Part shown: one piece after another, positions 24,456 to 33,605 of the stretch
Layout of the letters: each line of letters opens with the position of its first letter
Position numbering within the stretch: position 1 is the stretch's first letter
From: Shewanella psychrophila
GTDB lineage: Bacteria > Pseudomonadota > Gammaproteobacteria > Enterobacterales > Shewanellaceae
DNA length: 64,000 nucleotides
NCBI RefSeq assembly: GCF_002005305.1
Contig: NZ_CP014782.1
Span: 3,100,001-3,164,000 of the forward strand
Direction of reading: 5' to 3'
Made by a program: the position numbers and the translations under genes
Notes under the pieces: generated by a model
The model's database searches: none
What the model was told of the DNA's origin: nothing
Seen by the model: the letters and a program-made list of their open reading frames with translations, nothing else

Positions 24456-24791
24456 CACGTCTAGCCGTCTAATTACAATTCAGTAAACCTAATGAGTTAA
24501 AGTCAGCAGTTTTTATATCAAGAGACATGCTCTACTTAAGCCAAAATTATTATTCCCTCCTTTTAACGAAGGAGGGAATAAATGAAACTGTGAATACATA
24601 GGTTAGCACTCTTTATCTTTACGCCTGAACCCTCACTTCAATGGGGCTAACTGGCACTATCGAATCACCTGTTAAGACGTTCCTTTCTTTGGGTTTACCC
24701 CCTGAAGTGAGACTTATCGATTTTTTATCAATAAGTCAAATATATAGCGCGCAGGCAACAAACATAAATAAGATTAATAGGAAATCTTTAT
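24456..24791. other. Spacer between the RiPP operon and cydA
   Basis: 336 bases with the stem-loop at 24550-24581 and then the presumed cydA promoter. An FNR-like half pair (TCGAT...ATCAA, 24717-24731) has the wrong spacing by one base. No gene is seen. Confidence 0.45.
24550..24581 (+). terminator. Strong stem-loop after the RiPP operon
   Basis: TTATTCCCTCCTT and its exact reverse complement form a 13-bp stem around TTAACG. It follows the DoxX-like gene. There is no T-run beyond it, so it may terminate weakly or protect the transcript end. Confidence 0.65.
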
Positions 24792-26396
24792 ATGATTAAT
24801 GAAACTCTCGTGGAGTTATCTCGCTGGCAATTCGCCATCACAGCTCTGTTCCATTTTCTCTTCGTCCCCTTAACCATAGGCATGTCCTGGATATTGGTCA
24901 TCATGGAGGTAGTTTATGTAATAACGGGACGTGAAATATACCGGGACATGACTAAGTTCTGGGGCAAGTTATTTGGTATTAACTTTGCGTTGGGTGTCGC
25001 AACAGGCCTGACTATGGAGTTCGAATTTGGTACTAACTGGGCTTACTTCTCACATTATGTTGGTGATGTGTTTGGCGCCCCTCTGGCTATCGAAAGTTTA
25101 ATGGCTTTTTTCCTTGAATCTACTTTCGTAGGCATGTTTTTTTTGGGTTGGGACAGGCTAACTAAACGTCAACATTTAGCCGGCACTTTTTTGATGGCCC
25201 TGGGCACTAACTTATCTGCATTGTGGATCCTGATTGGTAACGCTTGGATGCAAAACCCGGTCGGTAGTGAATTTAATTTTGAAACAATGCGCATGGAAAT
25301 GACCAGTTTCACACAATTGATATTCAATCCAGTGGCCCAAGTGAAATTCATTCACACTGCAGCAGCCGGATATGTTGCTGGTGCCATGTTTGTAATGAGC
25401 ATCAGTAGTTATTACATATTGAAGGGCCGGGACCTCCCCTTTGCTAAGCGTTCTTTTGCGGTCGCATCTGGATTCGGTCTGGCAGCGATTTTATCCGTTT
25501 TAGTACTGGGTGATGAGTCAGGTTATGAGGCTGGAGCAGTACAAAAAGTTAAGCTTGCTGCAATTGAAGCTGAATATCATACCGAACAGGCACCAGCTGA
25601 CTTTACCCTGATAGGCATACCGAACGATAAAGAGATGCATACTGATTATGCGATAAAGATACCCTATGCTCTGGGGATTATAGCGACCCGTTCATTAGAT
25701 AAAAAAGTCATTGGGATCAGCGATCTGAAAAAGGATCACGAAGTGCGGATCCGCAATGGCATACTTGCCTATGACTACCTGTTAAAGCTGCAAGCGGGAG
25801 ACAAAACTCAAGAAAACCTCACAGGTTTCAACGATACCAAGCAAGATCTGGGATACGGCCTGCTACTTAAGCGCTACACCGAAAATGTAATAGACGCCAA
25901 CGATGAGCAAATAAGCATGGCTGTGGATGACTCTATTCCCCCAGTTGCTCCACTATTTTTTGCATTTCGTATTATGGTTGGTAGCGGTATAACTATGCTA
26001 CTCCTGTTTGTTCTGGCATTTTACTTCAATGCAAAACGGGTTATCGAACAAAAAAGATGGTTACTTAAAGCCATTTTATTTGCACTACCATTACCTTGGG
26101 TTGCCATAGAAACAGGCTGGCTTGTCGCCGAATTAGGCCGTCAACCTTGGTCAATAAGTGAAGTATTTCCGACCTTCCTCTCCGTATCCAACCTAGCGGT
26201 GAGCGATGTTCTTACCAGCATGCTCGCCTTTATTTCTGTCTATCTCATTCTGTTCGTTATCGAAATGTGTCTGATGATTAAATTTGCCCGGATCGGACCC
26301 AGCTCATTACACACAGGTCGTTATCATTTCGAGCAAGAATCCGATGCCAGCCCTCTATTGCATCTAAGCACCACAAAGGAATCCTTAAATGTTTGA
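24792..26396 (+). CDS. cydA: Cytochrome bd ubiquinol oxidase subunit I
   Basis: A 534-residue multi-pass membrane protein, the quinol-oxidising, heme-carrying subunit of cytochrome bd. The N-terminal LSRWQFAITALFHFLFVPLTIG holds the b595-ligand His. GLTMEFEFGTNWAYF and FIHTAAAGYVAGA supply the conserved Glu and b558 His region, and GRQPWSISEVFPT is the family C-terminal signature. Its length fits the long Q-loop type seen in enterobacteria. It lies directly downstream of the copper-RiPP-like operon and overlaps cydB by eight bases. The enzyme gives high-affinity oxygen use and tolerance to respiratory inhibitors. Confidence 0.95.
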   Translation: MINETLVELSRWQFAITALFHFLFVPLTIGMSWILVIMEVVYVITGREIYRDMTKFWGKLFGINFALGVATGLTMEFEFGTNWAYFSHYVGDVFGAPLAIESLMAFFLESTFVGMFFLGWDRLTKRQHLAGTFLMALGTNLSALWILIGNAWMQNPVGSEFNFETMRMEMTSFTQLIFNPVAQVKFIHTAAAGYVAGAMFVMSISSYYILKGRDLPFAKRSFAVASGFGLAAILSVLVLGDESGYEAGAVQKVKLAAIEAEYHTEQAPADFTLIGIPNDKEMHTDYAIKIPYALGIIATRSLDKKVIGISDLKKDHEVRIRNGILAYDYLLKLQAGDKTQENLTGFNDTKQDLGYGLLLKRYTENVIDANDEQISMAVDDSIPPVAPLFFAFRIMVGSGITMLLLFVLAFYFNAKRVIEQKRWLLKAILFALPLPWVAIETGWLVAELGRQPWSISEVFPTFLSVSNLAVSDVLTSMLAFISVYLILFVIEMCLMIKFARIGPSSLHTGRYHFEQESDASPLLHLSTTKESLNV

Positions 26397-27528
26397 CTAT
26401 GAAAGCTTAAAATTACTCTGGTGGGGATTGATTGGCGTCCTGATGATAGGCTTTGTCATCACCGCGGGGATGGATATGGGAGTGGGCGGCTTATTACTCT
26501 TCGTTGGAAAAAGTGATAATGAACGCCGAGTCGCGATTAATAGCATAGGCGCTCATTGGGACGGTAATCAGGTATGGTTTATCGCCTTTGGCGGTTGCTT
26601 GTTCGCTGCCTGGCCTATGGTTTATGCCACCGCATTTAGTGGATTCTATTTTGTCATGATGTTGACCCTATTCTCGCTATTCCTTAGGCCTCTGGCTTTT
26701 GATTATCGCAATAAGATTGACTCTCCACGCTGGCGTAATAACTGGGATATAGCCTTATTCGTTGGCAGTATGGTGGCTCCTTTAGTATTTGGAATCGCTT
26801 TTGGTAACTTACTGCAAGGTGTGCCATTTCATTTTGATAAGTTTATGCGCGTTACTTATACCGGCACTTACCTAGGCTTATTTAACCCCTTTGCCATACT
26901 GTCTGGCGTCGTGAGTGTTGCCATGATTATTATGCATGGCGGCACCTGGTTAGTGATGCGCACCGATGCGCTAGTCGCATCCAGAGCGGCCAAGGCTGTC
27001 CAAATAGCCGCCTTGGTTCTGGTTGTCAGTTTTGTTTTAGCAGGAGTGATGATTGCCCAATCTATCGAAGGCTTTGTGATCACCAGTCAGGTAGATCCTT
27101 CCGCATTAGCGATTCCGGTCACTAAACAGGTTGTCACTGAGCTAGGTGCCTGGATGCATAACTATAAGTTACAACCCTTGCTTTGGTCATTCCCGGCGCT
27201 CGGTATAGTGATGGCGCTTATAGCAGGCTTGATGGCCCGCGCTGGTAAGGGCACATGGGCATTTACCGCCAGTGCCTTATCTGCAACTGGCGTCATTCTC
27301 ACTGCGGGTACTGCAATGTTTCCATTTGTCATGCCATCGAGTAGCGTTCCAGATCATAGCTTGACCCTATGGGATGTTGTCGCCAGCCAATATACCTTAT
27401 CGGTTATATCAATTATCGCGGTCGTCATCATCCCGGTCATCCTACTCTACACTTTTTGGTGTTACTACAAAATGTGGCGAACCGTTACGGTAAAAGAAAT
27501 TATTCAAAATAATCACTCGGCATATTAG
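26389..27528 (+). CDS. cydB: Cytochrome bd ubiquinol oxidase subunit II
   Basis: A 379-residue polytopic partner of CydA. Visible family features are FVITAGMDMGVGGLLLF near the start and GAHWDGNQVWFIAFGG, then FMLTLF-like helices and a C-terminal MPSSSVPDHSLTLWDVVASQYTL segment, as in E. coli CydB. It overlaps the end of cydA, so the two are translated together. The cydX gene follows after 184 bases containing two hairpins. Length and order are normal. Confidence 0.95.
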   Translation: MFDYESLKLLWWGLIGVLMIGFVITAGMDMGVGGLLLFVGKSDNERRVAINSIGAHWDGNQVWFIAFGGCLFAAWPMVYATAFSGFYFVMMLTLFSLFLRPLAFDYRNKIDSPRWRNNWDIALFVGSMVAPLVFGIAFGNLLQGVPFHFDKFMRVTYTGTYLGLFNPFAILSGVVSVAMIIMHGGTWLVMRTDALVASRAAKAVQIAALVLVVSFVLAGVMIAQSIEGFVITSQVDPSALAIPVTKQVVTELGAWMHNYKLQPLLWSFPALGIVMALIAGLMARAGKGTWAFTASALSATGVILTAGTAMFPFVMPSSSVPDHSLTLWDVVASQYTLSVISIIAVVIIPVILLYTFWCYYKMWRTVTVKEIIQNNHSAY

Positions 27529-27552
27529 CGCCTAGCTATACGTGCTTCAGTT

Positions 27553-27585
27553 CTTAGATATCGCCTTAAATAGGCGATATCTAAG
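27553..27585 (+). terminator. 14-bp stem-loop between cydB and cydX
   Basis: CTTAGATATCGCCT and AGGCGATATCTAAG form a perfect stem around TAAAT, 25 bases past the cydB stop. No T-run follows, so it could be an attenuator, a processing site or a transcript-end protector. Confidence 0.6.
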
Positions 27586-27678
27586 GTTGAATTTGATCAA
27601 GCCAGCTTTCAGAATGCTTGGCCTCATGGTAAAGCCAAGCATTTATTAGCAAGCATTAAAGAAAGTAATAACAAGCTA

Positions 27679-27698
27679 AGGTATATAAAAATATACCT
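27679..27698 (+). promoter_or_regulatory. Small hairpin just before cydX
   Basis: AGGTATAT and ATATACCT pair across AAAA, about 15 bases before the cydX start and its AGGAG ribosome site. It may affect translation of cydX. Confidence 0.4.
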
Positions 27699-27712
27699 AT
27701 TTAGGAGTTTAT

Positions 27713-27838
27713 ATGTGGTACATGTGCTGGATATTAGGTGTTTTTTTTGCATGCGCTTGCGGCATAGTCAATGTAATCTGGTATGAGATGGAACAACATC
27801 AAGATAACATTGCAAAAGATCAGCAAGACCAAGTGTGA
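27713..27838 (+). CDS. cydX: Cytochrome bd accessory subunit CydX
   Basis: A 41-residue single-helix protein that short-ORF cut-offs miss. It reads MWYMCWILGVFFACACGIVN and then VIWYEMEQH, closely matching the CydX pattern MWYFxWILG...ACxxGIxNxxWYE. CydX stabilises the heme site of cytochrome bd. AGGAG lies eight bases before the ATG. The tail is hydrophilic and Gln/Asp-rich, longer than the minimal family member. It is probably transcribed with cydAB, though set apart by two hairpins. Confidence 0.92.
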   Translation: MWYMCWILGVFFACACGIVNVIWYEMEQHQDNIAKDQQDQV

Positions 27839-27949
27839 TGCCAAGGTGGGTATATGGGACTTCTATGGACAGAAATCTCTATACTCAGATCACGGCTAAA
27901 ATCTGTAGCAGATGTCAATTTAAGCCCCATGTTTCTCAGTGAGTCAATG

Positions 27950-28843
27950 ATGAATATTACCTTTAAACAGCTTAAAGTTTTCGCCACCGTGGCCAGAAAC
28001 ACCAATTTGAGTCTGGCTGCCGAGAAGTTATACCTATCAAAGCCTGCGGTCAGTATCTCACTCAAGGAACTGGAAAAGCAGCTAAACAGGGAGTTATTCG
28101 ATAGATTGCCAAATTCCTTGAGGCTTAACTCCAATGGAGAAAAGTTACTTCCCCTCGCCGATGAATTGTTAGCTCGGGCTAAGTTGCTCGACAGCTTATT
28201 TGATAATGCCGAGTTGACCGGAGAAATTAAGATAGGTTGCAGCAAGGCCATAGGTAATCATGTACTACCAGAGTTACTGGCAGGCTTCCGCCAGCAGACA
28301 GGACATACAAATCAACGGATAGAGATCCTCAATAGTGAGGATGTTTGTCGAAAATTGGCCAACTTCGAGTTGGATATCGGCTTAATCGAAGCCGATATCC
28401 CCCGGGAAGGTCAGGTACATTTACCCTGGTGGCAAGACCGTATGTGCCTTATTGCCGCTACTAATCACCCTTTAAGCCAACAAGCCAGTCAATCTTACGC
28501 TGATCTAGGTGGGCAAGACTGGATTTTAAGAGAGTTAGGTTCAGGAAGCCGTGATGTATTTACCCAATGTCTAGCGCCCCACCTGAGCCAATGGAATATG
28601 ACTCTGGAACTCAATGACAGCGAAGCCATTATAAACGCCGTCAGCACAGGTCTGGGGTTAGCGTGTGTTTCAGAGTTAACGGCCAAGTGGGCATTAGACG
28701 ACAAAAGAGTTAAAGAGCTGCCACTAGACGTCGTCATCGCACATCCGCTATTTATTACCTATCAAGAGCATAAATATAAAACACCGTTATTCGAGGCGTT
28801 TTTTAAGTATTGCCAACAATATGGAGAAGCTAAAGATGGATGA
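27950..28843 (+). CDS. LysR-family transcriptional regulator (YeiE/CysB-like)
   Basis: A regulator of about 297 residues. The N-terminal winged helix is MNITFKQLKVFATVARN...LSLAAEKLYLSKPAVSISLKELEKQL. The effector-binding part contains IGNHVLPELLAGF, DWILRELGSGSRDVF and NDSEAIINAVSTGLGLACVS, close in layout to E. coli YeiE. The frame is open from 27854, but the homologous start is the ATG at 27950 (27947 also possible). It follows cydX in the same direction and may regulate the cyd genes or an unlinked target; no operator was identified. Confidence 0.88.
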   Translation: MNITFKQLKVFATVARNTNLSLAAEKLYLSKPAVSISLKELEKQLNRELFDRLPNSLRLNSNGEKLLPLADELLARAKLLDSLFDNAELTGEIKIGCSKAIGNHVLPELLAGFRQQTGHTNQRIEILNSEDVCRKLANFELDIGLIEADIPREGQVHLPWWQDRMCLIAATNHPLSQQASQSYADLGGQDWILRELGSGSRDVFTQCLAPHLSQWNMTLELNDSEAIINAVSTGLGLACVSELTAKWALDDKRVKELPLDVVIAHPLFITYQEHKYKTPLFEAFFKYCQQYGEAKDG

Positions 28844-28993
28844 TAGTCCGCCTGCTTATTCTCATCCAGAACCACAATAAACAAGCACAGCTAGAATCCA
28901 GTAAATACAGAGCTTGCCATTAATAGGCCAGATACGAAAAGAGTAGACAACTTTAGAGGATGGCTTTAATTTTTAAATCATAAGGTTAAACAG

Positions 28994-29029
28994 AAAAAGA
29001 CTCCGCTGCACAGGCAACGAAGTCTTTTT
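28994..29029. terminator. Bidirectional terminator between LysR and TonB receptor genes
   Basis: AAAAAGACT pairs with AGTCTTTTT, with extra pairing inside. It has T-runs on both strands and lies between two convergent genes. Confidence 0.8.
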
Positions 29030-29056
29030 AGTAAATAGCATTCAACTTACGATCAT

Positions 29057-31114
29057 TTAGAAGGTATAAGTCACATTCACACCGACATTTCTAGGATCAA
29101 TAACTGCCGCATATCCATCCGGGTAACGGCCACTGGGTGGGTCGTTAACCGTTAATGCCTGCTCATCAAACAGGTTGTTGACGAAAGCACTCACTCGCCA
29201 CTCGCCTGTCTGATAATCAACATTGAAACGGCTAACCACGTAATCACCGGCGACTCTCTCTTCGGTGTTATTGATATCGGCAAAGTACTCACCCACATAA
29301 TTGCCCGATAGCCCGAAGCTAAGCTCGTCATTAAACCAGTATTTCACACCTAAGTTAGCGGTGAGATTGGGCGCAGAGTTAAGCTCATTACCTATGATGT
29401 CACCATAACTCGCATCGGCTTCCTTAATCTCTGATTTGAGTAGGCCTAATCCAGATGTAAGTTGCCAGTCATCACTCAACATCGCGGTAAGCTCGGCTTC
29501 TAGACCCGTTGTCACTGCCTTGTCCACATTGGTGATCATACGTTCACTGTTAGACGCCTGATAGCCATCGAAATTATTGTAAAACAAGTTGGCACTTAGA
29601 TTGACATTGCCATTGAGGAAGCTACTACGAGAACTTATTTCGTAGGTGTCTACCGACTCTTCATCATAGTAGTAATAGGCACTGGTCGAGAATGAAAGTG
29701 CGCCGCCACCTGCGTTATATCCGCGGCGAGCACTCGCGGCTAACGTAGTACTGTCGCTGATAGCATATTGCAGCACTAGCTTAGGTAAGCTCACCGTTTT
29801 ACTGGTGTCTAACTGCTCATCCAGATCATTGCCTCTAAACTCCATGGCGAAATTTCGGGTTTGCTCGTCACGCATCACTCGACCACCGACTGTGAGCTTG
29901 AGTGTCTCTGTCATGGCATAGGTGACTTCACCATAGATAGATGATGAAGTACTGCTGTCGTCACCCCCATAAGAAAAGCCGCCTTTACTAGTAAAATCCT
30001 GGCTACGCTTGTAATAAGCAAGGCCGACAAAGCCATTAAAATTGGCATCGTTCAAGCCGAAACTATACTTACCATCGACGGTGTAACTCTTGTCATGCAT
30101 CATGACATCTTGCTGAGCTGCAGCTGAGGCTTCATAGGAGACAAAACCCCAGTCATAACCCATATAGGCTATCTGTAGATCCAAAGCTTGGCCGTTACCC
30201 AGCTCATAATCGAATGTCACCGAGTGAGTATTAGATTGGGTCTCTATGTAGCGCTGGAACATGGGTTTATAGGCCCAGGGATCATCGCCAGTAAAGAAAT
30301 TTCGACCCGAATCCCCCTTCTCATCGTTATAAGAAAAGCTATAGAGGACTTTGAAATTATCGACTCCGGTAGGCTGCCACAATAACTTACCTCGCCAGCG
30401 GTTGGTGATAAGCTCATTCTGGTCGAATGTCTCAGGGTTAGTCTCAAACACTAAGCCATTATTATAAGTCTCACCCGTCACATTCTGACCAGTGACACGA
30501 AAGGCTAATTGGTCATCTAATATGGGGCCGGATAACATCACCGCGCTGTCGATATGACTGTCTTGATTGCGATAACCGAGTCTTGCCGCGCCTGTCCAGT
30601 CAAAACTTGGATCTGCGGTCTTAATAAAAACGGTACCACCTATGCTGTTACGGCCATTAATGGTCGATTGTGGCCCACGAAAAACCTCTATCTGCTCAAT
30701 ATCCCAAAGACCCGTGTCGCCGGTTAAGTCTGCAACGAATGGCTCAGCGACACCGTCGACCAGGGTCGATACTCTCGCCTTGGCTCCACCAGAGAATGAG
30801 TTAAAACCCGTTGCAGAGCCATTACCGGTGACACCACGAATATCCGGTACTGCACCACTTAACACCACCACGTTGGGAATTTCTGATAAAGCACTGGATA
30901 CGGAAAGATACTGGCCGCTATCTAGCTTGTCCTTATCAATAACGGATACCGATGAAGTAGTATCTTTCAAACTACGCTCTATTTTTTCACCATATACGGT
31001 GATCACTTCAATAGATTTGGTCGACTCAGCATCAACGACGGCATACGCCGAAAATGCTGGACTGCACAGCATCGCGATGACAATAAGATTTTTCTTGAAC
31101 ACCCTGTTTTCCAT
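29057..31114 (-). CDS. TonB-dependent outer-membrane receptor
   Basis: A 685-residue receptor. A signal peptide ends near SAYAV. The TonB box region reads IEVITVYGEK. The plug domain shows the usual SALSEIPNVVV, then DIEQIEVFRGPQSTINGRNSIGGTVFI. The rest is a barrel ending in VTYTF with the terminal Phe. It is divergent from three membrane genes of the DUF3325/DUF3649/PepSY type, with a Fur-like box between them. A ferric-siderophore substrate is therefore likely; the exact ligand cannot be read from sequence. Confidence 0.93.
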   Translation of the reverse strand: MENRVFKKNLIVIAMLCSPAFSAYAVVDAESTKSIEVITVYGEKIERSLKDTTSSVSVIDKDKLDSGQYLSVSSALSEIPNVVVLSGAVPDIRGVTGNGSATGFNSFSGGAKARVSTLVDGVAEPFVADLTGDTGLWDIEQIEVFRGPQSTINGRNSIGGTVFIKTADPSFDWTGAARLGYRNQDSHIDSAVMLSGPILDDQLAFRVTGQNVTGETYNNGLVFETNPETFDQNELITNRWRGKLLWQPTGVDNFKVLYSFSYNDEKGDSGRNFFTGDDPWAYKPMFQRYIETQSNTHSVTFDYELGNGQALDLQIAYMGYDWGFVSYEASAAAQQDVMMHDKSYTVDGKYSFGLNDANFNGFVGLAYYKRSQDFTSKGGFSYGGDDSSTSSSIYGEVTYAMTETLKLTVGGRVMRDEQTRNFAMEFRGNDLDEQLDTSKTVSLPKLVLQYAISDSTTLAASARRGYNAGGGALSFSTSAYYYYDEESVDTYEISSRSSFLNGNVNLSANLFYNNFDGYQASNSERMITNVDKAVTTGLEAELTAMLSDDWQLTSGLGLLKSEIKEADASYGDIIGNELNSAPNLTANLGVKYWFNDELSFGLSGNYVGEYFADINNTEERVAGDYVVSRFNVDYQTGEWRVSAFVNNLFDEQALTVNDPPSGRYPDGYAAVIDPRNVGVNVTYTF

Positions 31115-31200
31115 GAGATCCCTCAGACTTCTAATAAGTAAATTTCATCATGACTTTGTAAATCCGCAACAATTTACTCCAAATTGCGAAACTGCGCAAT

Positions 31201-31215
31201 TGCGAATCATTAGCA
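31201..31215. promoter_or_regulatory. Candidate Fur box between divergent iron genes
   Basis: TGCGAATCATTAGCA matches the 7-1-7 Fur pattern TGATAATnATTATCA at 11 of 14 defined positions. It lies 87 bases upstream of the TonB receptor start and 53 bases upstream of the first gene of the opposite operon, so one site could control both. Confidence 0.55.
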
Positions 31216-31267
31216 TTTACATTACGATTGTCGCGAGTTTTACATCTAGAAGGGAAAGGAGTTACTT

Positions 31268-31531
31268 ATGTTTCAAATTACGGCATTAGTATTAACCCTG
31301 TGTGGTGCCACGTTGATTTACCTCACCAACAGGCATCAAGGATTGATCCGACAAAGGTTGCCTAAACCCATCAGGCAGATAGGCTACGGCCTTTTCATCT
31401 TGGCACTCGCTTGCTGGTTGCAAGTACTCACCACCAGCGCCGCGATATTCACCTGGATTTTTACCTCTATTACCTTACTGACCTGTATTCCCTTATTGAG
31501 CCTGAGTAAGAAACGAGAAGATAACGGATGA
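31268..31531 (+). CDS. DUF3325-like small membrane protein
   Basis: An 87-residue protein with three hydrophobic segments and little else. Position and size match the DUF3325-type companion of PepSY-TM iron genes. AAAGGAG precedes the ATG. It overlaps the next gene by an ATGA junction, so translation is coupled. It may help assemble or work with the reductase encoded third in the operon. The family name is tentative. Confidence 0.7.
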   Translation: MFQITALVLTLCGATLIYLTNRHQGLIRQRLPKPIRQIGYGLFILALACWLQVLTTSAAIFTWIFTSITLLTCIPLLSLSKKREDNG

Positions 31532-31830
31532 AGCGTTTATCGAAAACGGAGAAGATCCAACCCCACTGGTGGCAAAAAAGCTTAGCCGCATCTGTGCTGG
31601 GCTTAACGCTGGCCTACGCCATCATCGCCATCTTTGCCTGGTTCGGACCTGGTGGTATAGATGCGCCGATGAAAGTGCAATTTAATATGTGGATGGTTAG
31701 CCTACTATGGATGCCAATTCTGGCATTCAGCTTTATGTTTAAGACCGGGCTTAAAACGCTTATTTATCTGGGTTATGCCAATATTTCGGCCTATCTTCTC
31801 TTTGCTTCTTTAAAGTGGTTGTCAGCATGA
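31528..31830 (+). CDS. DUF3649-like membrane protein
   Basis: A 100-residue inner-membrane protein with about three helices (LAASVLGLTLAYAIIAIFAWF, WMVSLLWMPILAFSFMF, TLIYLGYANISAYLLFASL). The layout resembles DUF3649 proteins that accompany PepSY-TM proteins next to TonB receptors. It shares ATGA overlaps with both neighbours. The function is not established. Confidence 0.7.
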   Translation: MKRLSKTEKIQPHWWQKSLAASVLGLTLAYAIIAIFAWFGPGGIDAPMKVQFNMWMVSLLWMPILAFSFMFKTGLKTLIYLGYANISAYLLFASLKWLSA

Positions 31831-33458
31831 AAATTCGCAGCGATATATTAAGAACTTACCAATCTATCCACACATGGACAGGCATTATTGCAGGATTGGT
31901 GCTATTTATTGGCTTCTATGCGGGCTCTCTCACCATGTTTAAGCCGCAAATAGAGGAGTGGGCAACCCCACCGAGTCAGCAACTAGCTCAGATAGACTCA
32001 AGCCAGCTGGACACTTTAGTCGAGCAGACCATCACCCAACATGACCAAGCCCGAGAGGGTTTTATCATTAACTTAGATGATCACAGCTCCCCCATGAGCT
32101 GGTATGAGCAAGGTGGCGGCCGAGGTATCAGACTCGACGATAGCTTAAGGCACGCAAGTTTATCTGCAACTGGCGAAATGATCACCCAAGCAAGTAGTAC
32201 CAATGAGCTGGGAAATCTTATCGATCAACTGCATCGCACCGCGGGTATCATGGGCAAGGTCGGGCGCGAGGATATCGGCGTACTCATATTGGGCATAGCG
32301 GCGCTGCTGTATTTTCTCGCCTTAGTATCGGGCGTGATCTTCTTGCTACCCACGCTGGCTAAGAGCTTGTTTGCCCTACGTAAGAACAAGGGAGCGAATC
32401 GCTTCTGGCTTGATAGCCATAACTTAGTCGGCGTGTTGAGCCTGCCCTTCCACCTTATTATTACCTGGACCGTTGTCGTATTTGCCTTCCATGATGTTTT
32501 CTATGGCGGCCTCAGCTTAATTTATGGTGATAAGCCTATGTTTGAGCCTAGAGAAAAGTCGACACTAGAGTATTCAATAGAAAACCTCCCATCCATCCAG
32601 AGCTACATCAGCGAAGCACACAAATTGGCCGAAGGCTACACCATCACCTCGATGAACTTTTCTAAACTTTCATCCACCAGCCCGTCAGTAGCCATCAAGG
32701 TAGTGTCTGAAGACAGGATGATGCGCGGAGGGTACAGTGATTACATCTATATGAATCCTTATACTTATAAGGTTCAATACAATACCGTCTCCGGCTCAGA
32801 TGACGGCGTTTACGGACCTATAGTCAATAGCTTATTCGCTCTGCACTTTGGTAACTATGCCGGTAGTTTCGGTCGTTGGCTCTATTTCACCATGGGGCTA
32901 TTAGGAGCATTTCTTTTTTACAGCGGTAACTTACTCTGGCTCGAAAAACGCAGACAGAAACAGGGATCACAAACCCGAGGCAGTCGCTTTATGGCATCGC
33001 TTACTATAGGGGTTTGTTTAGGGTCTATCTTAGGTGTCGGATTGGCCATGCTATCCACTAAGTGGCTATATCTGATGGAGCAGACAGTAAACAGTCACTA
33101 CTTAAGTGTTTACTATGGCGCTTTCTTTATTGCTATCGCCTATAGCTTTATTCGCGGTGCAGCCCAGGCAGCCATTCACCTGTTACAGCTAGTCGCATTG
33201 ACTTGCCTACTCATTCCAATGAGTTCCTTACTCACCTTCCTGTTACCCGAAGTTGGATTATGGACACCAAAAGGACTCAGTGCGGTAACGCTCGAACTTA
33301 TGGCAATGATCTTTGCAGTTCTATTCTTCTATAGCGCCAAAAAAGCCAAACACAGAGCCTACTATGGTGAACGAAACAGCATCTGGGCCCTGATACCGCC
33401 ATCTCTGAATACAGAGTTATCCCAGGAAATCGATGGCAGCAAAGCCCATTACAGTTGA
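31827..33458 (+). CDS. PepSY-associated TM protein, probable ferric-siderophore reductase
   Basis: A 543-residue membrane protein. It starts KIRSDILRTYQSIHTWTGIIAGLVLFIGFYAGSL-like, with the first conserved His in a helix. Further helices carry conserved His residues (WLDSHNLVGVLSLPFHLIITW and FALHFGNYAGSFGRWLYF), as in PepSY_TM/PiuB-type proteins thought to reduce iron in siderophores using membrane hemes. The extra C-terminal helices are longer than in many relatives. The ATG at 31827 overlaps the preceding stop. Its location beside a TonB receptor supports iron uptake. Confidence 0.85.
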   Translation: MKIRSDILRTYQSIHTWTGIIAGLVLFIGFYAGSLTMFKPQIEEWATPPSQQLAQIDSSQLDTLVEQTITQHDQAREGFIINLDDHSSPMSWYEQGGGRGIRLDDSLRHASLSATGEMITQASSTNELGNLIDQLHRTAGIMGKVGREDIGVLILGIAALLYFLALVSGVIFLLPTLAKSLFALRKNKGANRFWLDSHNLVGVLSLPFHLIITWTVVVFAFHDVFYGGLSLIYGDKPMFEPREKSTLEYSIENLPSIQSYISEAHKLAEGYTITSMNFSKLSSTSPSVAIKVVSEDRMMRGGYSDYIYMNPYTYKVQYNTVSGSDDGVYGPIVNSLFALHFGNYAGSFGRWLYFTMGLLGAFLFYSGNLLWLEKRRQKQGSQTRGSRFMASLTIGVCLGSILGVGLAMLSTKWLYLMEQTVNSHYLSVYYGAFFIAIAYSFIRGAAQAAIHLLQLVALTCLLIPMSSLLTFLLPEVGLWTPKGLSAVTLELMAMIFAVLFFYSAKKAKHRAYYGERNSIWALIPPSLNTELSQEIDGSKAHYS

Positions 33459-33516
33459 AATAAGCGGTTAGATAGGGTTTCAATGCAAACTGCTGCCTGA
33501 CTTAACAGTAAGCAGC

Positions 33517-33534
33517 TTATACCGATGAGTATTA
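33517..33534. repeat. Degenerate copy of the ATACC palindrome
   Basis: TTATACCGATGAGTATTA matches the copy at 36312 in 16 of 18 positions. It is one of several dispersed copies in this window. Confidence 0.55.
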
Positions 33535-33605
33535 CGTCATGTTGTTCATTAAAACAGTCACAGCAAAATTTACACTTTATGTATAGCTAATTGAGAGAGA
33601 ATTTT

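Noticed and set aside
24717..24731. FNR box (TCGAT...ATCAA) upstream of cydA
   Set aside because: Half-site spacing is five instead of four and the first half has a mismatch; not strong enough to report as a site.
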